Shown here: one piece after another, positions 8,595 to 19,865 of the stretch | Layout: every line of letters begins with the position of its first letter | Position numbering within the stretch: the first letter of the stretch is position 1 | Source of the DNA: Meconema thalassinum | Taxonomy: Eukaryota; Arthropoda; Insecta; Orthoptera; Tettigoniidae | Direction of reading: 5' to 3' | DNA: 64,000 nucleotides | Assembly (NCBI GenBank): GCA_946902985.2 | Contig: OX336388.2 | Coordinates: 1,212,944,609 to 1,213,008,608, forward strand | Notes under the pieces: model-generated | Told to the model about the DNA's origin: nothing | What the model saw: only the letters and a program-made list of their open reading frames with translations | Databases searched by the model: none | Program-made: the position numbers and the translations under genes

Positions 8595-9993
8595 GAGAGT
8601 GTTGCCAAAATAATTTTAAGCCTTCTGATAGGTCCAATTTTAAAATGCATATAACTTCTACACTATCAATTGGACTTCATCCAATTTTTGTATGTAATAT
8701 GTGTATATAAACAGGTATGACTGAGTGTATTCTTAAGAGCCACCAGGGCTGCCAACTGTTAATAATTGCTCTCTCTATTTTTTATCCAAATACCAATATA
8801 TCAGAAAGTATGCAAGCCGATAGCTTTAAACTATGCACTGGTATATTACCTGACATTTTACATTAATTTGTAGTAACTTATATACGTCAGTTCTACCAAC
8901 ATGATTCTAAGCCTGCTGATATGACCAATTTTTAAATACATGTAACTTCTATACTGTCAGTTGGATTTCGTATGTGATATGTGTGACATAACAGATATGA
9001 CTAAAAGTATTCTTAAGAGCAATCAGGGCTGCCAACTGTTAATAAATGGTGTCTATATGTTTTACCCTAATATCAATATATCAGAAAGTATGCCAGCCAA
9101 CAGCTCTATACTTAGCACACGTATAGCACCTGACATTCTAGATTAATTTGGAGTAATTAATATAAATCAGTGCTGCCAACATGATTCTATGCCTGATGAT
9201 AGCTCCAATTTTAAAATACATGTAACTTCTATACCAACAAATGGATTTCATCCAAAATTGGCACAAAAAGATATCATAATATTTCAGATTATTTCTGACC
9301 AGCACTCGCATGACATTGTTGCCAACATGTTTTTACGTGTACTAATAGATCCAATGTCTAACTCCCTATAACGTCCTTTGGACTTCAACCACATTTTGTA
9401 TTCTGTACCTTAAGAGATGGAATTAAGAATATATTCAGTCGCCAGGGCTGCCAAATGTATTGCTCTATTAGGCTACATTATGCCTAGTATGCAGTATTTC
9501 GAATTAATTAAGACATTTCGATATTTCCAACTTAATTTCGTCATTATTCTAGATAGGTCCATATGAAATGAAAATGAAAATCCACAGCCTGCTTCCAGTC
9601 CCCGACCGGGTCAGCAATGGAATGAATGAAGCCCCCATCTAGCGGCGAGGATATGAACTGTGCCGGCTGCCGAGGCCTGACGCACTCCTCTGGGGCAATG
9701 ATTAAATGAATGGCAGATGAAATGAAATGATAGTGGAGAGTGTTGCTGGAATGAAATTTTAACAGGGAAAACCGGAGTACCCGGAGAAAAACCCGTCTGC
9801 CTCCGTTTTGTCCAGCACAGATCTCACATGGAGTGACCGGGATTGGAACCACGGACCCAGCGGTGAGAGGCCGGCGTGCTGCCGCCTAAGCCACGGAGGC
9901 TTCTCAGATAGGTCCATATACTGTAGATTATTCATTGGCATGAATCTTAATTTTAAGAAAAGTAGGCTCTTTAGTTCGTCACGGAACTTCTTG
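8595..9993 (+). mobile_element. Helitron-like element with ~285-bp internal repeats
   Basis: Units starting 'ccaattttaaaatacatgtaact' recur near 8632, 8922 and 9203, with a shortened one near 9349, giving about 3.3 copies. The right end is an AGTTC/GAACT hairpin (9973-9988) followed by CTTG (9990-9993) and T. The same terminus closes the elements at 18731 and 46984. A SINE (9565-9905) interrupts it. No coding. The 5' end was not resolved. Confidence 0.6.
9565..9905 (-). mobile_element. tRNA-derived SINE with 14-bp target duplication
   Basis: Minus-strand head reads 'cctccgtggcttaggcggcag' with B box GGTTCCAATCC. The flanking target duplication AGATAGGTCCATAT lies at 9551-9564 and 9906-9919. 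A second copy is at 59068-59390. Precise ends come from the duplication. Confidence 0.88.
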
Positions 9994-10004
9994 TTTCATC
10001 TGAC

Positions 10005-10220
10005 TATGAGGGAAGCGGCTAACTGGTAGCATGCTGAACTTCTTTGCCCAAGGTCTCTGGTTCAAAGCCGGCCATAGTCGCCGGATTTTCTAAGAGCGCT
10101 AAAAATCCCTCAGCATGCTTTCCTTAGGAGGGGAAGTTACAACGTTCGTTGCAAGTTGCTGGTTGCGGTGGCATCTAGTAGCCAAGTTCACAGCTAGGTG
10201 TCGTTGACGGTAGAATTTGG
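10005..10220 (+). mobile_element. tRNA-derived SINE, 'gtcggatttc' family
   Basis: Head 'ggctaactggtagcatgctg', B box GGTTCAAAGCC (10059-10069), then 'cggattttctaagagcgc' and 'ccttaggaggggaagt'. Diverged relative of 7250-7445. Confidence 0.65.
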
Positions 10221-10249
10221 TACAAAATTATGTACTACTACTTAAAATT

Positions 10250-10400
10250 GACCGTCTGCAGACCTTACCTGATTTACAGACTAATACAGTCATCACAATT
10301 AACACCGTTTATCAGACAGATTCTACACACACCCAATGTACACGGGGTTACATGACCACGTTGTCGCCGCCCCTAAACTGAGGAACCAACCAACATCTCT
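10250..10400 (+). mobile_element. Dimeric SINE 3' fragment
   Basis: Matches the body end seen at 16925-17035: 'tacagtcatcacaattaacac', 'atcagacagattctacacac', 'acggggttacatgaccacg'. The tRNA-like part is missing (5' truncated). Confidence 0.6.
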
Positions 10401-10740
10401 GCAGGTGATAAAATTTTGCGTGAAGAAGTAACAGACTGTTAGATAGTTACACATCAGTTCCAAACCTTGCATAAGGACAGTGTGATCACAAGTATAAAAA
10501 AAATGAACCCCAAATGACAAGAAGGTTACCATCCCCATAAGACAATAAAATGTTCAAAATATGCATAGAAAGACGAAAAAAAAGTTCATTAACCTCCACT
10601 TGTAAAATACTTTCTCACAATAAATGAGGTCTGATCCTCCTACGAAAACCTGCATATTTTGCCTATTATAGCCTATCCCCTAGTTTGCCCGGTGAAATCT
10701 ACCTCCGCCTTCCGGCGTGCCGAGAGGATTTTTTTTCTAG
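10401..10740. other. Unassigned stretch
   Basis: A-rich and T-rich DNA without a supported gene or recognised repeat. Confidence 0.4.
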
Positions 10741-10990
10741 GTTTATGCTTTGTCTTGTGTGGGATTTCTCCTAGGAAAATCAAGCTGGTTCATCAGCAGG
10801 CTCTTGGTGTCCGTGCCCGGAACCCCACAGCTTTTAGCCTTGCAGTAAAGAGGTGCAGGTCCGCTTCAAAAAAGGGAGGTAGCGCGCAGTTTGCTACTCC
10901 AGTAGGGGTCCAGATATGGACACGAAGAGCCCTGTGATGAGCCAGTTTGGTGTTCCTGGGTGAAAACCCACACAAGACACGGCACAAAAC
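10741..10990 (+). mobile_element. Palindromic repeat family, copy 2
   Basis: Arms of about 80 bp (10741-10820 and 10912-10990) are inverted repeats around a 90-bp centre. Both arms read 'gtcttgtgtggg' then 'caggctcttggtgtcc' inward. Related to 8069-8362 in the opposite orientation. Homology with copy 1 continues past 10990 to about 11030. Confidence 0.75.
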
Positions 10991-11030
10991 TAGTAAAATT
11001 GCTGAGTATTAAAAGTGACTAATTTAACTT

Positions 11031-12295
11031 TCCAGCTTTTCTGCCGTAAGCCTCTGGAGACCATTTGCATCTGATTGCGAGTATCGGGTTCAGCAACCTT
11101 GTCACTGACTTGGGCACAGCTTACGTTTAATTGACGAAAATCTGTCCTCCAGGTTTCCATTACGATTTGTATTCTTTTTGCTTAACTTTTTTTAAAACAC
11201 AGTTTTGTGGACATTTCATATGATCAGTCTGTGTTCTAAGTAGAAAATCTACCTATTTATTCCTCTGTGTGTTTATGGTAACAACCGTAAGTCGATGTGT
11301 AACAAATTTGAAAAGTGAAAATAGACACGAATTAATGCAGCACCTTCAGGCACCCTTGAGACTTAAGGGAAGTCCAATGGATAAAATATGAAAAAATATC
11401 AATTTTCAGATTTGTATACGATATGACAGCTGGCATTTTGACGTTTAAAATGATGTATAGTTTAACACTTGATATTTGTTATTTGCAAAACATGTCTAAT
11501 ATTTATTTAAATAATGCAGTGCGCGTTAGAAAAAAATTGATAATTAGAACATACAAAGGCATTTTCTCAGAACATACTTTTTGCCCATAAATGTTCCATA
11601 TTTTTCAGTTGTTACTTCTCACAGAAGTCTAAAATTTTTACCACCTGTAGCTTGGCTTGTAAGTGAGATTTTAACACAGAGATTATGTTCTAGCTTAAAT
11701 ACATTATGAAAAAAATAGATACAATCATATAGATTTTAAACGAAAATTTGAGATTAAAGAAAAAAATATTATGGTCACAATAGTAGAAACACCAAACGCC
11801 CGTGTTAAAATACCAAGAATTGATCAATAATTACGGCAATCAAATTTCATATAAATCTACCCAGTAATCTCTACGAAATAGGAACATGAATTTATTAAAT
11901 ATTAACATTAAGAAGATAGACCATTTGGAACTCCCCTTAAAATAAGGTTCCAGTGAAGTTTATTTTCACATAAACCTAGAGACGTTGTAAATTTCAAGAA
12001 ATTTGCAAAGGGGGGAGGATTAAAATTGGTAATAAGAAGCCAAATTACATAAGTATCCACGCGTACTGAATGGAGTTTTTAATCCAAAGATAATTCTTCT
12101 TCCAAAGAGTTTTTGTGGGATTAGCAATTCCCCGAATATACAAAACATACCATAACATGCTACAGAATACACCAACGCTCCATTGAGGACATATTCGGAA
12201 GCTCCCAGTACTTACTGATTGCACAAATATTTTTCGAGGAAACCGTTATATTTTACCTACGCTTCCACGCTCAGAATAGCCTATGGCAGGATAGT
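11031..12295. other. Unassigned AT-rich stretch
   Basis: No open frame longer than about 60 codons and no motif or repeat copy recognised. Confidence 0.5.
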
Positions 12296-12512
12296 AGATA
12301 TCCATTAGATACGCTGATGATGTAGGCGTTATGCAGCATTGGCGCGATACAGTTCTCCCGGAGGCTAGCATTTCTATTCAACATCAAAAGAAGCCTGAGC
12401 TCCTAACTCCAATTTATGATTTTTCCTGAACTAGACAGACAATTTAAAAGATGTAGACGCAAACTCCCACGGTTTTAGGAGTTTGAGTTTTGTTGAAAAT
12501 ACACCGTGACGA
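12296..12512 (-). mobile_element. Degenerate relative of the stem-GCGAG Helitron family
   Basis: Keeps the order of short blocks found at 5685-5998: 'ggcgcgatacagttct', then 'agacagacaatttaaaagat', then 'aggagtttgagttttgttgaaaatacacc'. Terminal hairpin and ends are not recognisable. Confidence 0.4.
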
Positions 12513-12589
12513 CAATGTTATTTCCCTTCCATTTTCTTCTTAAAATAAATCACAAAGCTATTGATAGATTGGCTGGTTGCTGTATTTTA

Positions 12590-12720
12590 TTTTAATGCAA
12601 TTGTTTTTATTCTTTTTTTTTACATTTTATTATTTTTTTATTTTTTTATTTTTAATTTTTATATTTAATTTATTTTTATTTTTTATTGTTGTTGTTATTG
12701 TTATATTTATTTTATACTAT
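12590..12720. repeat. T-rich low-complexity tract
   Basis: Almost uninterrupted T with scattered A across about 130 bases. A retroposon poly(A) tail on the minus strand is possible, but no element body was identified. The following 12721-13490 shows no supported gene. Confidence 0.6.
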
Positions 12721-13493
12721 TTCATTCTTTAGTTCTATATATTTTTATTTAATGTCAGTTAAATCATTAAATCATTGGCCAAAGCTTATCTCTAAAGTCC
12801 AGGAGATCTCACTTTCTATTCTAGAAACAGTATATTATACCCGCCACATGACATCATCGACTTCTCCATTTCCTCTCCCAAAACATTGCAAACAATCGGC
12901 AGATAATGTTGCCTTACTCAAGAATGTGATTGTAGCTGCCTCCTCCTTTCATTCCTTTTTTTTTTTTTTTTGCTGTCGAAGGAAAGCAATGCTGAGATTT
13001 AAGAAATGTTGCTCATGGCAGGACAGGCAGATAGACAGCAGACAAGCAATTGATTTCGGAGCGAAACTCAACAGACAGACGTGAACGAGAGAAACAGAAT
13101 AAAAAGAGAAAGCGAGAGAAAAGGCAAAAAATAAAAAAACGGGACAAGTATTGACTTTCCGTTTCCACGATACAAAAGTTTTAATGAAATTTATACTTTA
13201 TGTGCACTTTATCTCAGTCAATAAACACAGTGCCGCAGCACCTGTTGTCTTTCTCACAGCTTCCGTCCCGTCCGTCTGCCCAGCTCTTTATCTGCCTCGC
13301 CTCGCCTCGCTCCGCGATGAGGACCGTGGTTAGTGGATATTAGCATATTCGCTAGTCCCTTTCCTACAACTGCTAATGAGGTGTGGGAGCTAGTGTGAAA
13401 TCGAATACTATCCTGTATGCCGTATCCCGGATCTTTTATAAAGGACAAACGATGGAGAACAATTTCTTGGGGGTAGGTAATTTGTAGCATTAT

Positions 13494-13576
13494 TATTGGA
13501 TGTATGATGATGATGATGATAATTGTTGTTTTAAGGGGCCTAACATCGAGGTTATCGGCCCCTATTGGATGTATGA
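13494..13576 (-). mobile_element. 55-bp retroposon remnant with 14-bp target duplication
   Basis: TATTGGATGTATGA occurs at 13494-13507 and 13563-13576. Between them lies 'aattgttgttttaaggggcc', more repeat-family body sequence, and a (TGA)n run. On the minus strand this reads as a family 3' end, then AACAACAATT, then an (ATC)n tail. This suggests extreme 5' truncation of a LINE or SINE copy. A similar end is seen near 48620-48690. Confidence 0.75.
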
Positions 13577-14045
13577 CCAAAAGCACTAATTATTTACATA
13601 ATAATTATAGTCATGTATAATTCACATCAGGTTTTTTTAGGTGTTTATAAGATCAACTAACTAATTTACAACACAATTTACATTCCCACAAATTTGACAA
13701 TCAGTACTGGTATGACTTTTCTTTACTTCAATCAAAATTTGGAGTATTTCCTACAAAGTATTGCTTATTTCCTAACTGAATGATTAAAGGTGTTAACTTT
13801 TATGTAAATGGTATGTAATTAAACAAAGTGTAGTTATCCTTCTGTATGATAAACTACGTGCCCTTTTCTGTAATGTCAAATGGTCGCGCTGCCTGTGGCT
13901 ATTGAGATAGTTTACTACGTAGTTACTAGAACAGAGCAATGGACCCGGTCCAGATGACCTTGCTGTGGTAGCCATGTTGTTGATAACATTTGAAAAGAGA
14001 ACGCCGCATATTTATTTAATAATTCAAAGATCCTTTGAAATGAAA
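13577..14045. other. Unassigned stretch
   Basis: No supported gene or repeat copy. Confidence 0.45.
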
Positions 14046-14215
14046 GAAGAAAGGTAGTTAGTTGTTTTACATGACCGTTAATCTTGCAATTCGAGCCAAG
14101 GGACCTCCTCTATACTTGGAAACCAAACCACTGGACGCAACATTTCATCTTGAAACTCTTAGAGGCATTAGCAAGGAATCTAACCAACCTTTCCTTTAAA
14201 GACACTGAAAATCAA
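14046..14215 (-). mobile_element. SINE fragment, 2345-2570 family
   Basis: Minus-strand body with 'cgagccaagggacctcctct' and 'tgaccgttaatcttgc', matching 2345-2570 and 60745-60905. The tRNA-like head is decayed. Confidence 0.55.
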
Positions 14216-14394
14216 ACTAGCATCAGTTAGAGACCATTTCTGTCCTAATTTTACGGCGTAAGTATTGACCCCAAAATGTGAACTTTCAATAAGATAGAGC
14301 TTTGCTATCTTTTAAATCAAAATTCGTAGTATATCCTATGAAAATATAGCGTATTGTAAATTTATACAAATGGTGTGAATTTAAACAAATCCTA

Positions 14395-14525
14395 GTTTTT
14401 AGTTTTACGTGACCGTCAATCTCACAATAATGAACCATGGAAGCTCTGTGGGATCCAAACCACCAGCCGTTACCTTACACCTTGAAAATCTCACTGGCAG
14501 AGAATCTTCGAACAAACCTGTTGCT
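14395..14525 (-). mobile_element. SINE fragment, 2345-2570 family
   Basis: Second, more decayed minus-strand copy near the previous one: 'tacgtgaccgtcaatctcac', then 'ggaagctctgtgggatcc'. Possibly a local duplication, since the surrounding sequence also shows similar phrases. Confidence 0.5.
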
Positions 14526-14604
14526 AAAATAATGCTCCGTATTAATGTATAGATTGATACTAGTCGGTTAGTATAAAGACTGAAAGTAAATCACAATGAT
14601 AAAT

Positions 14605-14745
14605 TTTCAGGATCAAATTCTGGCACATTTGGTTGTTTAAATGTTAGAGATTCACATCTATAGATTCATTTGCACGTAAATCAAATTCACAATAGTTCAA
14701 AGGTCCATTAAACCCAGATTGTTATCGGGAAACGATCGCAAACGG
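14605..14745. repeat. Interspersed repeat, copy 1
   Basis: Blocks 'gatcaaattctggcacatt', 'gtttaaatgttagagattcac' and 'ccattaaacccagattgttat' recur in order at 19140-19300. Class unknown. Confidence 0.55.
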
Positions 14746-14964
14746 CATTCTACTGCAAGTTGATATTCTTCTACTTCATTTATATAGTGGGGAGGTTTAA
14801 AATGTTTCGAGCTGTTGAGCAAGTGTTAAGAAAGTCAGGTTTTTGAACTCATGTCCCTGTACTGATGGGAAGTTTTAATACTTGCAGGTTTCTATTCAGA
14901 GATGTTGGTACATTACCTGTCGCTGAGAGGACAAGTGGTTCAACACCAACGCCATATTATTATT

Positions 14965-15257
14965 ACAGCGGACCCATGCGAGAACTGGCGCATAATGGGT
15001 TGTGTGCGCCCCATATGTACATTCTACCCGCCTGGCTGTAGTGCAATGCGGGCTGTATGCGATAGAGTTGTGGCAGAGGCTATCATCTTGTTTATTTGTT
15101 TAAAAGCACTTACGTTGACTTTTCAAGAAATGCAGGATTTTTCCTGTACTATTGAGACGATTTGGAAGATTTTCGTACAAACCACACCTTCTAACTCCCT
15201 CTGGTTTAGGAGATTGAGTTTTGTGAAACATACACCTTAACGCATTGTATAATAAGA
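14965..15257 (-). mobile_element. Short non-autonomous Helitron, stem-GCGAG family, copy 2
   Basis: Close copy of 5685-5998. Minus-strand 5' end TCTTATTATAC is preceded by A (15258). The 3' hairpin and CTAG are decayed (CTGT). The A/T context is kept at the 5' side. The pogo-like element begins only a few bases away. Confidence 0.65.
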
Positions 15258-15263
15258 TTATTA

Positions 15264-16589
15264 GGAAAAGGAGGTGGTTATGGAATACCATTTTGTTTTA
15301 CGGAAGTAAGTCAAAGGATTTCTTTGAAAAAAATATATTTTTGTTGTACTAGGTTATTGGCTTGCTATTTATCTCTATTACGCTCACATTACAAGGTTTT
15401 TGGATAAACGGTATGATTACAGTTTTTTAAATGTCAAACTAAGATAAATGCCAGGGGTTATGGAATATTGCTGGGGATATGGAATAGTATATCCTGAATA
15501 TAAGCAAGATATCCTTACTTACTAAAATCGCAGATATATGATCGCTATCACATCCAGAACAATCCTCATGGGCCCACATCTCGCACTGCATGCACTAAAC
15601 CCATGTTTCGCCTCTGAAGACCTCCGAAAATCTGGCTTTACAGAATATTCACTCTACATTGTCATATTTTGGTTGGGGTCGTATGCTGACAGTTTCACTG
15701 CCACTAATCCTGTAGTTCTATTGAGTCAGAATCACCAATTTATCCTCTACATTTGCTGGGAGGACAGTTTCCCCCTAATTTCGAGTCAGCTAAAGTTTTT
15801 TCGTCCTTTTTGAGTTGGTCCAAGTAGGAAAATCGTAGTTCTAGGGACACCAAACTCTTTCGCAGCTTCAGCTTTCCCATTTTATTCTCACGCACTGACT
15901 TGATAGCTTTTGCCATTGCCCATGGATCCCAATTCTTCCACTGCTGGTGATCTACCGGCACGGGTTTTCTACAACCTACCATTTCTTTGGCTGTGGATAA
16001 ATATACAAACTACGAATAAATATCTATAGTGATATATGTCCTTAGTCATGGAGTATTTATTTATAGTTTGCGTTTCATATTTAAAGCAAAACATGATATG
16101 GTATAGATGTGAGTTAGAAGGTAAACATCGTTTTTACGCGCAATTGTAAGTGGCACTGTAGTTACCTTTTAACATGGGAGGGTTAAGGAATACTTGAAAC
16201 TCAAGTGGTCCATAACCCCCTCCCATTTAAAGTTACATTTACATGTTCTTATACATCACATCGTATCTTCCATATTAAATTCAGTTATATCAATTGAGAG
16301 CCATATTAAGGCATTTGAAGCGAGACTAGAGTTATAGGATGAAAACACAACACATACCTCAAAATTGCGCAATGAGTACGCACCTGTGGAAGTTTTCGCA
16401 ACGTCTGATGGAGAACATTGACGCTTACCGCTGCTGAAGGAACACGAGGGGCAATCTGCCATCTTGTGGCGTCTAATAGTACCATAGAGGATTAGTTTAA
16501 ACGTTGATGTTTAGGGAGCAGCACTTGTCAGAGTAGATATCATGGTATTCCATAACCCCATACTTATTCCATAACCACAACCTTTCCTC
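15264..16589 (-). mobile_element. Pogo-like DNA transposon with subterminal repeats
   Basis: Both ends read inward as a purine-rich stretch then GTGGTTATGGAATA (left 15264-15291; right inverted, 16566-16589). TA lies at 15262-15263 and 16590-16591. The block GGTTATGGAATA or close variants recur inside near 15453, 15475, 16207 and 16548, as transposase-binding sites often do. A minus-strand fragment of a psq/pogo-type DNA-binding domain lies at 15740-15982. About 1.33 kb. Confidence 0.7.
15650..15982 (-). pseudogene. Pogo-like transposase N-terminal remnant
   Basis: Minus strand from 15982 reads RKPVPVDHQQWKNWDPWAM followed by AKAIKSVRENKMGKLKLRKS. This resembles the pipsqueak-type helix-turn-helix at the start of pogo/jerky-like transposases (family pattern W..E.M..AI.AVR..KMG...AS). 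It then reads YLDQLKKDEKTLADSKLGG. A frameshift near 15770 is followed by LPANVEDKLV, the usual next block. The catalytic DDE domain is not recognisable. The original protein would bind the element ends and move the element by cut and paste at TA. This copy is non-functional. Confidence 0.65.
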
Positions 16590-16591
<2 letters not shown>

Positions 16592-16661
<70 letters not shown>

Positions 16662-16662
16662 C
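16592..16662. repeat. (ATT)n microsatellite
   Basis: About 24 ATT units immediately to the right of the pogo-like element. Confidence 0.95.
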
Positions 16663-16689
16663 TTTCCTGCACGACAGTCTACGACGTTA

Positions 16690-17035
16690 TTTCGTCCACC
16701 TCATTGCCTAGTGGCTGCGGAGACCCGGGTTCCATTCACGGCCAAGAAATGTAATTCTCATCTGAGGGCTGGAACGGGGTACACTCATCCTCGTGAGGTA
16801 AGAAATGAGTAGAGGTGGGTTCAATTCCTACCTCCTAGTTTTCCATGGTTTCCCCACTTCTACTCGAGGCAAATGCTGCGTTGGTACCTAACTTAAGGCC
16901 ACGGCCATTCTCTACCGAAATCTTATCTCAATTACAAATACACATACTGGTACAGACATCACACCAACATTGGCTATCAGACAAAATCTACACACGCCCA
17001 ACTGCACGGGGCTACATGAACACGATGCCGTAAAA
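16690..17035 (+). mobile_element. Dimeric tRNA-like SINE, full orientation +
   Basis: Shows the dimer plainly: first head 'cctagtggctgcggagacccgggttccattcacgg', linker 'gaaatgtaattctcatctgagggc', then second B box GGGTTCAATTCC (16817-16828). The body follows with 'ttttccatggtttccccac' and ends 'cacggggctacatgaacacg'. Confidence 0.8.
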
Positions 17036-17189
17036 TCCACAAAACAATCAACAACAACGACGTTTTTTTGTTTTCGAAATTGCAGAATATCGTTGGTCTA
17101 TATCATCGTTGTTTATTTTTAGCCTATTCTATTTATGAAAAATAATTAGGCTTATGAGATCACCTTTTGTGCGTTTGTGTGTGCGTTGG

Positions 17190-18731
17190 TGTGCGCGTGT
17201 GTGTGTGTGTGTGTGTCCCTAATAAAATCTAAACGGCTGGAGCGATTTCAATGTAACTCAGTAAGGTCGTAATACTGTTTTGTCCGACACCGACCGTGCC
17301 CTTGAAATTAAAATACGTGTCACCAATCAAATATGGTGGCTGTGCGAAACATTTCACCGGCATCCTATATCTGCGAAACTACTACTCATATCAACCTGGC
17401 ATTGTCTACGGTGATAAATGGCACTCCTAACAATTCCACTAAGTGACTTTAATAAACCAGATAAGTACAAAACGAACATGGCGACCAAGCGAAATTTAAA
17501 TTTAAATAGACGTTTGACACTGTTTAAACATCCGAGCGCAGTGAAACATGGTACACAAAAAAATTATACGCATTTTCATGCACTGACATCTAATTCAGTT
17601 CAATTGTTAACATGACATAAAGATGGCGGCTGTGCGAAATTTTAAAATTATTTTTTTATTTATTGTGTCCTAATCGTGCGATCGAAGGCAACGTTTGCAT
17701 AATGAACCAACGCAATAATTTCCATCTAAAAAAACATAACTCTATGGCCTATATTATATAAAATCCAACATGGCGACCATCCGAAATATTTGGACGGTTC
17801 TCAATATCTACTAATCTATGACAGCAAACAAACTGAAATGTTGTATGTTGATAAAGGCTATTAACATAAGTTCACCTATGAAACTTTCGAAAACCTAGTG
17901 GCCTCAAATCCAGCATGGCGGCGACACGAAATTAAAATATTCAAATGGACGTTTCTCGTGATTTAATCATCCAAACGCAGTGAAACTTGGTACGGTAAAT
18001 GCCTTTACAAATTGTAATCCACCGACATCTAATTTATTTCAATTGTTTTTATAACCTCAAGATGGTGGCTGTGCTAAATTTTAAAATCTCGTATTTATTT
18101 CTTGTGTCCTAATCATGCGATTGACGTTTGAATAATAAACCTACGCAATAAACTTAATTTAATAATACATAACTCTATGTCCTACATATATAAAAATCCA
18201 ACATGACGACCATTCGAAATATTTAGACATTTCTCAATGTATGTCTACCCCTTATTATTCCCGTTTTTCCAACGGGGTCGGGGATGAGATGCGATGGAAG
18301 TCTTTGTGGCGATGGTTTTTACGGCCGGATGCCCTTCCAGACGCCAACCTCAGGAGAGGAGTTAATGAGAGATGAAATGAATGATGGTGAATGAAACTGG
18401 GCAAGGATGTGGAAGGAATCGGCCGTGGCCTGTCAGAAGGTACCGTCCCAGCATTTGCCTGGTGTTAAAAATGGGAAACCACGGAAAACCATTTCACGGA
18501 TGGCCGAAGGTGGGGCTCGAACCCACGCGTCTACCGAGTCAGCAGAGAGGTTGGCCCCGTGACCTAATGCTGCGCTTTAGCCAGCGTAGCCCCTACTGTC
18601 GGTATTTAGACATTTCTCAATATCTACGATTATATTACAGCAATCAAACTGAAAGTTTGTAGGTTGATAGAGACAATCAACTAAGTAGGATATATGAAAA
18701 TAGGCTATTTAGTTCTTCACGGAACTACTTG
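17190..18731 (+). mobile_element. Helitron-like element with ~438-bp internal repeats
   Basis: A (GT)n block (17195-17217) is followed by 'ccctaataaaatctaaacgg' and two long units. For example, 'aagatggcggctgtgcgaaa' near 17622 recurs as 'aagatggtggctgtgctaaa' near 18060. The 3' end is an AGTTC/GAACT hairpin (18711-18726) followed by CTTG (18728-18731) and T. No coding. A SINE (18239-18602) interrupts it. The 5' boundary was not resolved, and may lie upstream of the (GT)n block. Confidence 0.6.
18239..18602 (-). mobile_element. tRNA-derived SINE with 19-bp target duplication
   Basis: TATTTAGACATTTCTCAAT flanks it at 18220-18238 and 18603-18621. The minus-strand head contains GGGTTCGAGCCCC and the body contains 'ggttttccgtggtttccc'. 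Related plus-strand copies lie at 23925-24240 and 25040-25260. The unoccupied homologous site survives in the neighbouring repeat unit near 17805-17825. Confidence 0.88.
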
Positions 18732-18732
18732 T

Positions 18733-19863
18733 TATTTGCCATTTAAAGAGGTGTGCTCTCTTGTTCCTAAGAGCACTGATTAAAATATAAAGCGGCAGCA
18801 CAACACTTCCTCATTGCGCTAAGAGAGGGAGCCAGACTCATAAATGTTGGTGGGGCATTAAAAATTCTCCCCAGCCATACGCTAGATGTTTATGTGCCAC
18901 TTCATTCTGCTATACGATTCCCAGCTTCAGACGAGCTCGTAAGTCTCACTATCGAGTGCGAAAATCTAATTTCCTACTCAAATACATCCTATCCTGTTGA
19001 AACTACTCCACAGGATGGAACCCAATTAAATGACTTCCGTTCAACTTGTGATGGAGGACACTATTCAGAGCCATTAGCTTAATAACATTTCTTTCTAAGT
19101 TTCAAAATGGCCAGCTATGATGCATAGTCGTCAAGGCTCTCTCCCTTTGTACCCAAGTTTTCAGGATCAAATTCCGGCACATTAGTTTGACATTTGAGGG
19201 TGTTTAAATGTGAGAATTACGTGTCCATACCTGGGTTGATTCATCCGCTCGACACCAATCCACTTCAGTTCACAAGTCCGTTAAACCCAGATTATTACTT
19301 AATTTAATCTTAGCAACCCGTCCCGATTCGCCCGTTATCTTAAACGTTTAACCCAGCGTAAGTTTAAAAGGCATATTTATTTCGATTTTAATGAACTACA
19401 ACCTATATCCGTTTTCCATATTATCATGCAGATAGCTTGTGCAACGAATTCTGTCAAACGTAATTTAAGAATGGCGAGGTTTATGGAACACAAATGCCCC
19501 TTCCGTCCATCTTCAACACTGTGTATTCTGAGGAACAAAACGTTTACAGGCGAAATGAAGAAAAGCCGATTCGCACGTCCAGGGAAACTCCAAACACATC
19601 CTCTCTTCTCTGAAGTCTTAACTTGACACTAAAGAATATGTAAACATTTTCTTGACACGATTCAACAGTTTTCTGCTGGGTGTAACCGAGGTGATAGGCT
19701 TGCTCGCTAGCTAGTGGGAAGCTAATAATTGAATAGAGATTGTTGGAATAATTTTAAACGTAAAAACACTTACAGTGGGTGATGTATCAAAGATAGAGAT
19801 ATCCTGTCGCGGATTTCTTTTCTAGAACTTTTCATGCTGAACAATTCTTACACTCATAGCATA
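18733..19863. other. Unassigned stretch with one interspersed repeat
   Basis: 19140-19300 is the second copy of the repeat at 14605-14745 ('gatcaaattccggcacatta', 'ttaaacccagattatta'). The rest shows only short open frames without motifs. Confidence 0.5.
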
Positions 19864-19865
19864 TA

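Noticed and set aside
10738..10993. TAG direct repeat taken as a 3-bp target duplication of the palindromic element
   Set aside because: Comparison with 8069-8362 shows homology continuing beyond the right TAG, so these are not the real ends.
12686..13333. Two short plus-strand frames near the T-rich tract
   Set aside because: Low-complexity start and no motif or repeat match; no evidence of a gene.
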